From the NCBI GenBank assembly GCA_947476185.1, contig CANJPX010000001.1, positions 62,001 through 126,000 on the forward strand: 64,000 nt of DNA, given 5' to 3'. A program made the position numbers and the translations under genes. Of the stretch, positions 38,143 through 47,482 are shown piece after piece. Within the stretch, counting starts at the first letter, position 1. Each line of letters begins with the position of its first letter. The notes beneath the pieces were generated by a model. That model was not told the DNA's origin. It saw nothing but the letters and a program-made list of their open reading frames with translations, and ran no database searches. The DNA comes from Bacteroidota bacterium (GTDB lineage: Bacteria; Bacteroidota; Bacteroidia; 2-12-FULL-35-15).

Positions 38143-39222
38143 TTAACGTGTATACGTTTTTTCGCTATGACAACCAGGTGCGCATGTGCCCCCTTTTGGT
38201 AATTTAGTGAAATTCATTGGAAGCATCGATTGTCCAAATTTTGTTTTATCAGAAATTAGGTATAAACTGTTGGATGCATGAACATTATGGCAATTGATAC
38301 AGGTTCTGCCTTTTTCTTTATTTACATGAACGAAATGTAAATTCCTTTCTCCATCTCTAAAACCAGTCGCTTCTGTTGTTTTCGCCTCTTCGAATAATGA
38401 ACTCTCATGACACTCTAGGCATAAAGCATAATTTTTCTTATCTGCAGTTGAGTAATTTTCAGAAGAAGGGAAAGTTTTTTTCAATAGCAAACTGTTTGAA
38501 GAGCCATGCGGATTGTGGCACGCTGTGCAACCTCCCATATCCATAGCCCCATGCACATATTTACTTTGAGTCATTAGACTCTTCATATTTGGAAGAACGA
38601 CATCTCCAACCTTAATTTGTTTGTCATGGCATGTGAAGCATAGGTCAGGTTGAGGAAGAAGTAGGTTGTTTTTTTCAGACGAAGAGTGTGGTGAGTGACA
38701 ATTAATACATGACTTTGCCTCCGTTAAGGCGCCATGTTTAACAGTCACAGAATCAATATTTTTCTTTAAATCACTATGGCAGGAATAGCAAAGTCCGGGA
38801 GGTGGAATAGAAAGTAAATGCTCTCCTTTCGAACTGTGCACATCATGGCAAGAAAAACAATCTCCATCTTTCAGAGGAGTATGTATTTGTTCTTTAATAA
38901 TAGTTTTTACATCATGACAAGCATAACAAAGTTCAGGTACTTTATTTACTAATTTAAATCCTTCACCATCTTCTTCGTGGTTTCCCAGACCGGTGCTTTG
39001 ATGACATTTAGAACAGTCATTTATGGCGGGTTTGTGAATCACTTTTTTGCCAACCACATTTGAATGGCACTTTATACAGGAATTTACTCGTATGGAATCT
39101 CCTTTGGGAGGTACGGTATCTGTAATAACAAAACTCTTTTTTGTATCACTCACAGTGTTGTTACTAAACCAGATGCCTAGAAACAAAGGAGCCGAGATCA
39201 AATAAAATAATACTTTTTCCAT
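38143..39222 (-). CDS. Multiheme c-type cytochrome, 11 heme motifs
   Basis: 10 CxxCH (CIKCH, CSKCH, CYACH, CFSCH, CYSCH, CINCH, CFTCH, CTACH, CLECH, CINCH) plus terminal CAPGCH. Confidence 0.9.
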   Translation of the reverse strand: MEKVLFYLISAPLFLGIWFSNNTVSDTKKSFVITDTVPPKGDSIRVNSCIKCHSNVVGKKVIHKPAINDCSKCHQSTGLGNHEEDGEGFKLVNKVPELCYACHDVKTIIKEQIHTPLKDGDCFSCHDVHSSKGEHLLSIPPPGLCYSCHSDLKKNIDSVTVKHGALTEAKSCINCHSPHSSSEKNNLLLPQPDLCFTCHDKQIKVGDVVLPNMKSLMTQSKYVHGAMDMGGCTACHNPHGSSNSLLLKKTFPSSENYSTADKKNYALCLECHESSLFEEAKTTEATGFRDGERNLHFVHVNKEKGRTCINCHNVHASNSLYLISDKTKFGQSMLPMNFTKLPKGGTCAPGCHSEKTYTR

Positions 39223-39224
39223 GA

Positions 39225-41486
39225 TTAAAAATTTCGAATTAATTGAATATAAGCTCCTTTATAAGATATTTTAGTAGAAAAGTAGCTGGATAAATAAAAA
39301 TCGGTTCCCAATGAAAGGTGAAGCTTTCTTACATTTGCTGAAACAACGAGTTTAGCGGTTTGTAGGTCAAGATTGATACCACGTCCTGTCATTTTTCTAT
39401 AGGAGTAATCTGTATTGACAACTATATTTTCGTTCACTGCGTAAGCTAATTTGCATGAAAATTCAATGTCTTGGCGTCTTTGCGCTTCATCTAACATTAA
39501 CCTATCCAGCATGTCAGCATTTGCAGTTACGCTGATTCTTCTATAGAATATTTGTTGATATTTAATAAAGTATCTCATGCCATAATAAGGGCTTATGGAA
39601 CTTTTACTGTAATCGTATTCGACCCCGGCTTTTATAAAAACAAAATCTACTTGAGCTAAAGCTTGGTGGCGGAGATAGTAATTGAGTATTTGAACTTCAG
39701 ATGCAGAGCTTACATCATAGAAATTTTGTTTCGAAAATGTATAGGATAAATTTAATCTGTTTTTAAAGAGTAATACATTAGCGAAAAACACATGAGTGTT
39801 TGAGGTGTATTTTAAGTTTCCGGGTTTTACGGCCGAATAGTCAATATAAACATCGGTATTATTTGGAATCGCACCACCCGGAATTCTCACAATTTCAATA
39901 ACCGGATCATTGTTTATCAAAAGGTAGTCAGTATTGAGTATGTATACAATTGTTCCAGTAACATCCGTTACTACGATTGATGCCATATCTACGTGTTGAT
40001 TTGATAATAGAGTAGTAGTCCCATCGGACAATAGATACCTTTCATGAGCGATATATAGCGTAGTCGGAGGGGTGGTTATTGATGTAAAAATTTTATTATA
40101 ACTATAGTTTAATTGAAGATGTCCATAAGGGATTATTTTGGAATAAGTCACATTTCCTCCAAATGAGTTATTTTGTTGTCTGAACACACCATTCGATTTC
40201 CCTTCATTGTACCCATACATTACTTGGGTTGATAAACTGCTGTATAGTTGGTGACTTAGGGCACTTTGAAAAGATTGGTTGTAGCTTATGTTAGATCCTT
40301 GACTATATAGATCTTGTTTAACAATGCCATAAGTATAGTTATTCGTCCAAAAAAATCTTTTCGGAAGTTTCATTGATAGGTTTTCGGAAAGCATAAGATT
40401 GCTGATTTTTAAATTTCCGAATGAATTTGTGCTGCTGATATTTGATCTGAAATTGTAATTTTTCTTCTTATCAAGAAAAAAGGAAATATTATTATTAATA
40501 TTTAGCATATCAAAATAAATACGGTTTCTGTAAGAATAATTGTTGCTGACGTCATTCTGATAACTGCTGAAGTTGGAGTGATCGTATGAAATGGATGTAT
40601 TATCAAAATCGGTGAATGATTTTTCAGCAGTAGCCCTGAACAAGTTTTCTGTTGTACCGAATAAACGATTTGATTCAATTATTTTTTGTTCCAATTTACT
40701 GTAATTATAGGATAGGGTGAAAGGAACTATTTTATTGGGTAAGGAAAAAAATGTTCTGGAGTAGCTGTTTTTATATTTTATCCTGGAGATGTAATCAAAA
40801 TTTGAATTTCCATTACTGAACCCTCCATTTGTTATCAAAACAAATTTTTGCTTTTTAAAAAATTGGATTGAATAATCCAATGCAGCTAAGTCAGATTTTT
40901 CTGTATAATTCGGCATTCCAACTGCATAATTACTGTTTATTGAAGGATTATAGGATCCGCTTAGGCTAATATCCGTGAAATTTGGATGTACAAAATAGCT
41001 TCGGGTGTTTAATGAGATTCCGGATGTAAGGCTTGCCCCGGAGGCTTTCCCAGCTATGACGTTATCTTGTTTTGTTTGGTTTTGTCCGTAAGTTCCTCTC
41101 AGGAAAATGGATGCATTGCAGCCTGTAAGTTTCCATATTCTGTATGGTTGAGGACGGCTTTGTGAATAACCCGATTTTTTGGGTTCGTCCGGTTTGCCGA
41201 TTCCGAATTTATTTTTTATATCAAGTTTAAGCACTTTGTTCAAATTGATATCCATAAAATTTGAATGCACAAAATAACTGCGACTTTTAAAAATATCACT
41301 TCCTGACAGAAATTTTCCAGACCCTTGGTACGCCAAAGCGTCATCTGAGTTTTTTTGTCCGTGCTTTCCTCCGACTAAAAGCTTTGCATAGAAGTCGGTA
41401 TGGTTTGTTATTTTTGATAGTCCTCGGCTTAATGAAAAACCGGAAAGGCACAAAAATAAAAAATAATATAATATGAATTGTTTCAT
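39225..41486 (-). CDS. Putative outer-membrane beta-barrel protein with duplicated N-terminal segment
   Basis: Signal peptide; long alternating amphipathic strands; SYFVHSNFMDINL / SYFVHPNFTDISL duplication; directly upstream of the 11-heme cytochrome. Confidence 0.65.
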   Translation of the reverse strand: MKQFILYYFLFLCLSGFSLSRGLSKITNHTDFYAKLLVGGKHGQKNSDDALAYQGSGKFLSGSDIFKSRSYFVHSNFMDINLNKVLKLDIKNKFGIGKPDEPKKSGYSQSRPQPYRIWKLTGCNASIFLRGTYGQNQTKQDNVIAGKASGASLTSGISLNTRSYFVHPNFTDISLSGSYNPSINSNYAVGMPNYTEKSDLAALDYSIQFFKKQKFVLITNGGFSNGNSNFDYISRIKYKNSYSRTFFSLPNKIVPFTLSYNYSKLEQKIIESNRLFGTTENLFRATAEKSFTDFDNTSISYDHSNFSSYQNDVSNNYSYRNRIYFDMLNINNNISFFLDKKKNYNFRSNISSTNSFGNLKISNLMLSENLSMKLPKRFFWTNNYTYGIVKQDLYSQGSNISYNQSFQSALSHQLYSSLSTQVMYGYNEGKSNGVFRQQNNSFGGNVTYSKIIPYGHLQLNYSYNKIFTSITTPPTTLYIAHERYLLSDGTTTLLSNQHVDMASIVVTDVTGTIVYILNTDYLLINNDPVIEIVRIPGGAIPNNTDVYIDYSAVKPGNLKYTSNTHVFFANVLLFKNRLNLSYTFSKQNFYDVSSASEVQILNYYLRHQALAQVDFVFIKAGVEYDYSKSSISPYYGMRYFIKYQQIFYRRISVTANADMLDRLMLDEAQRRQDIEFSCKLAYAVNENIVVNTDYSYRKMTGRGINLDLQTAKLVVSANVRKLHLSLGTDFYLSSYFSTKISYKGAYIQLIRNF

Positions 41487-41653
41487 TTTTTTAATGCTTT
41501 AACTAGTTTCTAAAATGCCCAACTGGCATTTTTTTCTGTCGAGCAAAAATCTAATATTGATAGCGTTTTAAATTAGCTTTTTTGTAATTAACTTCCTCTT
41601 TACTAATACACATGTTTTATTTTATTTTTCACCAAAAAAGTAATTCACCTATT

Positions 41654-44473
41654 TTAATATGCAGTTATACTAATATATTGATATTTTTCATAAACAGATT
41701 TATTACTCAAATAATCAGAATTGTAAACCGGACCAGCAACAATTGATCTTGTTTTTATAAACTTCACTTTTGAAACATCAAGACCTTTTTCTTTTAACGC
41801 ATCAAGTATTTGCTCTTTTCCTTTTTCTGCACGTGAAATTGCCAATGCTTTGTTTGAATCAAATGTCTTCGTTGGCACCTGAGATGCGCTTGAAAGAATT
41901 GTTAAATTTATGCTTCCGTTTTTATTAAATAAAGTAACCAGATTATCAATATACTGTTCAAATATTTTATCGTTTATTTCAATCGCGGTTTTGTTGTATT
42001 CGTGATTCATACGAAAGTTAAGTTTGTCAGTAATTGTAAATCCATCACTACTTGACTGCTTAGATTTATTTCCTCCGTTGTCGCGGATACCTTCTCTTTT
42101 TTCACCTTCACTTTTTTCAGAATTTGTGATTTTGTTTTCAGTCGCAGCAATTGTTTTTTTGTTATTATCTGTAATAACGTTAATTGTTTTACCATTTGCA
42201 TCCACAGTTGGTGTTTTGTTTTCGGCTCCAGCAATTTTTTTATTGTTATTATCTGTAATACCGTTAATTGTTTTACCATCTGCACCAACAATTGTTGTTT
42301 TGTTTTCAGTGGTAGCAACAGTGGTTTTATTATTATCTGTAACAGCGTTTATTGTCTTACCATTTGCACCAACAGTCGTTGTTTTGTTTTCAGTGGTAGT
42401 CGTTGATGTTTTGCTGTTGTCGATAGTGCCGTTTATTGCTTTACCATCTGCACCAACAGTCGTTGTTTTGTTTGCATTAGCAGCAATAGTTGTTTTATTA
42501 TTATCTGTAACTGCGTTTATTGTCTTACCATCTGCACCAACAGTCGTTGTTTTGTTTTCAGTGGTAGTCGTTGATGTTTTGCTGTTGTCGATAATACCGT
42601 TAATTGTTTTACCATTTGCATCCACAGTTGGTGTTTTGTTTTCGGCTGCAGCATTTTTTTTATTGTTATTATCTGTAACAGCGTTTATTGCTTTACCATC
42701 TGCACCAACAATCGTTGTTTTATTCTCATTAGCAGCAACAGTGGTTTTATTATTATCTGTAATGGAATTTATTGTCTTACCATCTGCATCAACAATCGTT
42801 GTTTTATTCTCATTAGCAGCAATAGTTGTTTTATTATTATCTGTAACAGCGTTTATTGCTTTACTATCTGCACCAACTGTCGTTGTTTTGTTTTCAGTAG
42901 CAGCAACAGTGGTTTTATTATTATCTGTAACAGTGTTTATTGTCTTGCCATCTGCATCAACAATCGTTGTTTTGTTTTCAGTGGTAGAACTATTGTTAAC
43001 AGGCGAGATGTTCGTTAAGCTGCTGTCTTTCCCACTTATCAATGGCTTGATGATAGCTAAGGAATCCTTTTGTAATTTCTTTTGTTCAATTTTGTCTGAA
43101 TTAAGAGGAATGTTATTTTCTTGCTCTTTATCAGAGTCTTTATTTTGATTGTTTTGATTTGAAATAAGATCCGCTCCATCAACTATTTTTTCTGTTTTTT
43201 TCTCAATGTTTTTAGAATTTTCAATCGTTGGAATTGTATCTTTTTGAGACTTTTTCGGTTCAATTTTGTCAGGGTTAAGAATAATTTTTTTATCTGATTC
43301 GTTGTTTGGATCCTTATTTTGATTATCGGAATCCCCTGTTTTGGTAACGGTATTTTTTTTATTTTCAGTTATTTCAGAACTTTTTAATTGGACATTTTCT
43401 CCAACAGCATTTACCGTTTTATCAGAAACTGTTTTTTCGGTATTGTTTTGAGATATACTATCGGATATTTTGCCATCCTTAGAAAGCGTTTGAATATTTA
43501 TTATGCTATCCTTAGCAATTGTCAAAGGCTTAATTCTGTCCAATGAATCTTTTAATTGTGCAGCAATAATTTTAGCTTTCGATTCCTCGACTAATCTTTC
43601 TGCTTCTTTTATTTTTTCGGCTGCTGAAATTGCAGCTTTTAACATTAAACGGTCTTCACCACCATGTGGATTATGACATTGTGTGCAATCTGTTTTTTTA
43701 ATAGTTTTATGTGCCGCATTTTTTAGAATATCACCTTTATTGTGACAAGAAAGACACAATTCTTGCGATTCTCTTAACAAGAGTTTTGGAGATTTTGACT
43801 GATGTGAATCGTGGCAAGCGCTACAATTTCCTGAAGCTACAGGACCATGAAGGGTGGTAAACTTTTTATTAAAGTTGTCATGGCAATTGTAACACATATC
43901 TTTATTTAAAAGGCCGCTATTTTCTCCACCATGTGGGTTATGACATTCTGTGCAGTTTTTATCTCCGATTGTTTTATGTTTCGTATTTGAAAAAATTTGT
44001 TTTGCCTGGTGACAAAATAAACAGAGGTCTTGCCCTTTTCGAAGTAGCAACTTATTATATTTTGATTCATGCTTATCATGGCACATTAAACAATTGCCTG
44101 AAGCTACCGGCCCATGAAGACTGGCGTATTTTTTATTAAAATTCTCGTGACAGGTGTAGCAAAGAGTTGGCAATGGGAGTAATAATTTGTTTGAGAAGCC
44201 TGAGGCGTGGCAACTGGTACATTTTTCTTCAGCAAAGGGTTTGTGCTCTGAACCCTCTGGTTTAATAGCTGGGGTGGTAGCAATCGCGACAAGTGAAGAG
44301 TCGGCCACTGCAGAAACTACAAGGTCTGTTTTTGTTGTTGGGTCAGGGACTCCATCAAAAAAAAAGGAAAGAGAGCGGAACTTCTTTTCAGGTGTACAAC
44401 GGATAATCAGCGCAGCAATGCCTAGCGTCAGAAAAATAAAAAAAATAAAAGATCTAAATTTATCAGATTTCAT
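41654..44473 (-). CDS. Lipoprotein-like 9-heme cytochrome with Thr/Asn/Lys tandem-repeat linker and OmpA-like C-terminal domain
   Basis: IIRCTPEKKF lipobox-like N-term; nine CxxCH; 10 x 28-aa repeats; C-term FDSNKALAISRAEKGKEQILDALKEKGLDVSKVKF resembles OmpA-family. Confidence 0.85.
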   Translation of the reverse strand: MKSDKFRSFIFFIFLTLGIAALIIRCTPEKKFRSLSFFFDGVPDPTTKTDLVVSAVADSSLVAIATTPAIKPEGSEHKPFAEEKCTSCHASGFSNKLLLPLPTLCYTCHENFNKKYASLHGPVASGNCLMCHDKHESKYNKLLLRKGQDLCLFCHQAKQIFSNTKHKTIGDKNCTECHNPHGGENSGLLNKDMCYNCHDNFNKKFTTLHGPVASGNCSACHDSHQSKSPKLLLRESQELCLSCHNKGDILKNAAHKTIKKTDCTQCHNPHGGEDRLMLKAAISAAEKIKEAERLVEESKAKIIAAQLKDSLDRIKPLTIAKDSIINIQTLSKDGKISDSISQNNTEKTVSDKTVNAVGENVQLKSSEITENKKNTVTKTGDSDNQNKDPNNESDKKIILNPDKIEPKKSQKDTIPTIENSKNIEKKTEKIVDGADLISNQNNQNKDSDKEQENNIPLNSDKIEQKKLQKDSLAIIKPLISGKDSSLTNISPVNNSSTTENKTTIVDADGKTINTVTDNNKTTVAATENKTTTVGADSKAINAVTDNNKTTIAANENKTTIVDADGKTINSITDNNKTTVAANENKTTIVGADGKAINAVTDNNNKKNAAAENKTPTVDANGKTINGIIDNSKTSTTTTENKTTTVGADGKTINAVTDNNKTTIAANANKTTTVGADGKAINGTIDNSKTSTTTTENKTTTVGANGKTINAVTDNNKTTVATTENKTTIVGADGKTINGITDNNNKKIAGAENKTPTVDANGKTINVITDNNKKTIAATENKITNSEKSEGEKREGIRDNGGNKSKQSSSDGFTITDKLNFRMNHEYNKTAIEINDKIFEQYIDNLVTLFNKNGSINLTILSSASQVPTKTFDSNKALAISRAEKGKEQILDALKEKGLDVSKVKFIKTRSIVAGPVYNSDYLSNKSVYEKYQYISITAY
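42140..42979 (-). repeat. Ten tandem copies of an 84-bp (28-aa) coding repeat
   Basis: Consensus ENKTTTVGADGKTINAVTDNNKTTVAAT; 10 consecutive 28-aa units = 840 bp. Confidence 0.93.
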
Positions 44474-44868
44474 AAACTATAAACAAAAGAAGTAGGCAGT
44501 AAAATTGGTTTCATTACTCATCAAAAATACAGAATGGTTTCATGCTAACATATGACTTTTCGCAGGTATAAGCAGTATATATTGGGATGGACAAGATTTT
44601 TTATTGGATTAGAATTAAGGGTACGAACATCCAATTGGTATCAAATAATTTTTGGATGCTAAAATTTAGGAAATTGGAGTACAGGGTTATTAAGAGAAGC
44701 ATTAGTTTATTGCGCTAAATTTTTAGTACGGGATTTTCAGTATCGAAATAAAATAATTGCCTCTGCTATTCAGGATCTAAAATAATGCAGGGCTTGCATG
44801 ACTGAGCAGATGAAGTTCCCCAAAATAGAGACATTTTAACCCACTGCAAAAATTCGTTTCGGAGAGAT

Positions 44869-46131
44869 TTATTTTATAGGAGGTATGACCTTGGGCTCCA
44901 CTCGGCCATAAATGTTAATCAAGTTTGGTCCATATTGACTGGTAACTATTACCAAATATTTTAAATCAAAACTCGGGTCAACATATTGCTGAAAATATTT
45001 TAAGTTATCGTAATCAATAATAATTTTCGCAGGTAGATATAGTCCGCCATTTCCTTGAAAATGGCCACCAAAATCCATCAAAAATTGTTTCTCTTTATTA
45101 AATATTTGAACATTTTCAAATGCGGCATCAACACAAAAAATATTTCCTTCCTTGTCAACAGCTATTCCCTTTAATTTTGCAAAGTCACCAGGTTGGTCAC
45201 CAGGACGGCCTATTGTATCGAGAAATGTACCATCAGTTGAATAGATTTTAACTTTTGAACATCCAAAATCTGCTGCATATACTTTCCCGTCACTTACTGC
45301 AATATTTGTAGGCATACACAAGGGGTAGGCGTTCGGGTCATCAGCTCTTGGAATAGTGTAAAGAAGTTTGCTGATTGAATCATTATTGTAAACATAAATT
45401 TTGCTATTTGCACTATTGGCTACAAATATTTTATTTTCATATACATTTACATCGCTGGGTTTAAACTTTTCTTTTTCACCAAAACTCTTCACAAAACGTC
45501 CATTTTCATCATAAACAAGCACCATTGATTGTCCCGGATCAGCAACATATAAATAACCTTTGTCATCTACAAAGCAATTGATAGGGGTTCTAAACTGTCC
45601 TTTTCCTAAAGGAGCAAAATAATCAAAACTCTTTTTTTCCAGATCCAGTACTTCGAGTCCTCCGGTATAGTTGTCGCAAACAAATAGTTTTCCTTTTTTT
45701 AGAAAAATTCCATAAGGCTTTACCATTCCTTTTGGCCTCTCTTCACCTGTAACCATTTTTGAAAAAAGGCCTTGAGGTTTCTCGATATCTGTTGAAGATG
45801 AAATTTTAGTTAAAAATTGAAAACGAGCCTGTTCAGGAGGGCTAGGGAAGACAATTAACTCCGATTTAACCTCTTTGTGTTTAAAAAATTTATTGCAGGA
45901 AGTAAGACCGGGGAAAAGCAGTAAGGAAAATATAAATAATACAGAAGTTTGTTGAACTCTTTTTTTTATAAAAGAAAATTTATGCTCTTTTAAAAAAGGA
46001 AGAGCAAGATGGCTAATACTATCGTTCGGCATTTTTTGTATCTGCTGATCCGTAAAACTTTTGGCAGATTTCCATGGTTTGGAAATTAAATTACGTAACT
46101 CAACAATTTTAGAAATCAGACATTTTTTCAT
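44869..46131 (-). CDS. NHL-repeat/6-bladed beta-propeller lipoprotein
   Basis: LTSCNKFF lipobox; GQFRTPINCFVDDKGYLYVADPGQSMVLVYDENGRFVKSFG; LKGIAVDKEGNIFCVDAAFENVQIFN. Confidence 0.82.
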   Translation of the reverse strand: MKKCLISKIVELRNLISKPWKSAKSFTDQQIQKMPNDSISHLALPFLKEHKFSFIKKRVQQTSVLFIFSLLLFPGLTSCNKFFKHKEVKSELIVFPSPPEQARFQFLTKISSSTDIEKPQGLFSKMVTGEERPKGMVKPYGIFLKKGKLFVCDNYTGGLEVLDLEKKSFDYFAPLGKGQFRTPINCFVDDKGYLYVADPGQSMVLVYDENGRFVKSFGEKEKFKPSDVNVYENKIFVANSANSKIYVYNNDSISKLLYTIPRADDPNAYPLCMPTNIAVSDGKVYAADFGCSKVKIYSTDGTFLDTIGRPGDQPGDFAKLKGIAVDKEGNIFCVDAAFENVQIFNKEKQFLMDFGGHFQGNGGLYLPAKIIIDYDNLKYFQQYVDPSFDLKYLVIVTSQYGPNLINIYGRVEPKVIPPIK

Positions 46132-46280
46132 AAACCAACTATTTTATTTCGTAACCATTTATTTTGATATCTTTTGTAAAAAGCTACTCACTATTGCCTT
46201 CTATATTTTAATATGTTAATAAGATAAGACCTTATATCTATATAATATACAAAAGTATGATAAACACAGAATATTGGGTA

Positions 46281-46314
46281 AAAAAAAGGGCGAAAATTTT
46301 TCGCCCTTTTAAAA
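46281..46314 (-). terminator. Rho-independent terminator-like hairpin downstream of the tetraheme cytochrome
   Basis: AAAAGGGCGAAAA/TTTTCGCCCTTTT inverted repeat, 14 bp past the stop. Confidence 0.75.
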
Positions 46315-46327
46315 TTACTGTTTTGTA

Positions 46328-47086
46328 TTATTTTGCGTGGCAAGTGATACAAATTGCAGATCCTTGGTTACTTTGTTTCAATTGGTAACCAACTTTGTTA
46401 CTGTGAGGACCATGGCAAGAAGTACATTGTACTAATCCTTGTCCCGGTATTGTTGCGTTATCTAACCAAGTAGAAAGCGCTTTGCCTGTGCTAGTGTATA
46501 CACCAGGTGAAGTGTAAGAAGATGCAAAACCAGATAATGGTCTTGATGTACTAGTTGCATTCATAGAGATAGAGATTGGGTGATCGTTTCTCAAATCTTT
46601 ACTTAATAGCGCTCCTGCGTTTGCAGCAGTTCCAGAAGAATACCAAGTATAACCTGCACCAATGAAAGTAGCTCCGGTTAACCCTCCAAATGATCCAAGA
46701 GCAACAGAGCCATCATGACAAGATAAACACATTAATGATAAACCATTAGGTGCTAATACGCCTTGTAATTCAGAAGCAGCACCAAATTTTGTGTACATGT
46801 TGTAACCAAGTCCAGTAGTTGCAGTGTGGTTCCAAAGTGGAATAAGTAATGCTGCACCTGTTTTTGCATTGTGTGGAGTATGGCAAGGTTGACAGATTTG
46901 ACCCCCTTGTTGTACATAAACACCACCAACAGAAATGGCTGGGTTCCAAGATTGGTCAGCGAAATTGTGAGGAGAACCTGATTGTGTTAAAGAGGTTGTG
47001 ATTGTACCCGGACCAAAGGTACTTTGTCCAACACTCATTAGGGGGGCTAGCAACCCTAATGCTCCTAAAATGATTAGTTTTTTCAT
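46328..47086 (-). CDS. Tetraheme c-type cytochrome (cytochrome c3-like)
   Basis: Signal peptide; CQPCHTPHN, CLSCHDGS, CTSCHGPHSN, CITCHAK. Confidence 0.88.
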   Translation of the reverse strand: MKKLIILGALGLLAPLMSVGQSTFGPGTITTSLTQSGSPHNFADQSWNPAISVGGVYVQQGGQICQPCHTPHNAKTGAALLIPLWNHTATTGLGYNMYTKFGAASELQGVLAPNGLSLMCLSCHDGSVALGSFGGLTGATFIGAGYTWYSSGTAANAGALLSKDLRNDHPISISMNATSTSRPLSGFASSYTSPGVYTSTGKALSTWLDNATIPGQGLVQCTSCHGPHSNKVGYQLKQSNQGSAICITCHAK

Positions 47087-47482
47087 AATGTTATTGTTTT
47101 TAAAATTATTGTTTTTTTATGTTTTATTGCCACCGTGACAATTTCATGACACAAATATCTAAACTCTTTTTAGATTAAAAAACTACTTAGGTCAGTATTC
47201 CACGTGTATTTTTGTTTAAAGAAAAATGCGAAAAAGCAGGCATTGGTTATGTATTGTTTTTTTGCTGTTGCTAGTTGCTTTAAAATCAGGAATTTAGATA
47301 AAATGAAAAAATAACGAGATTTGGTTTTGCGGGTGAATTTTGGAAGAAAAAAAAATAAAAAACTGAGAAAAATCATATGTTTTTTTTGCTTTCTAAAGCT
47401 ATTAGCGGGCTAGTTAGAAGAAGTTAATAGGAATTGCAAAAGAGTATTATTAATACTAAAGTTTTGTAACTACTATATTGCT

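Noticed and set aside
42140-42979. Possible CRISPR array because of regular repeats
   Set aside because: Period is 84 bp without unique spacers, in frame within a CDS; no cas genes nearby
42024-43148. 374-aa plus-strand ORF rich in VVVLFSVxATVVLLLSV repeats
   Set aside because: Exact antisense of the 84-bp coding repeats in 41654..44473; the open frame follows from the period being a multiple of 3
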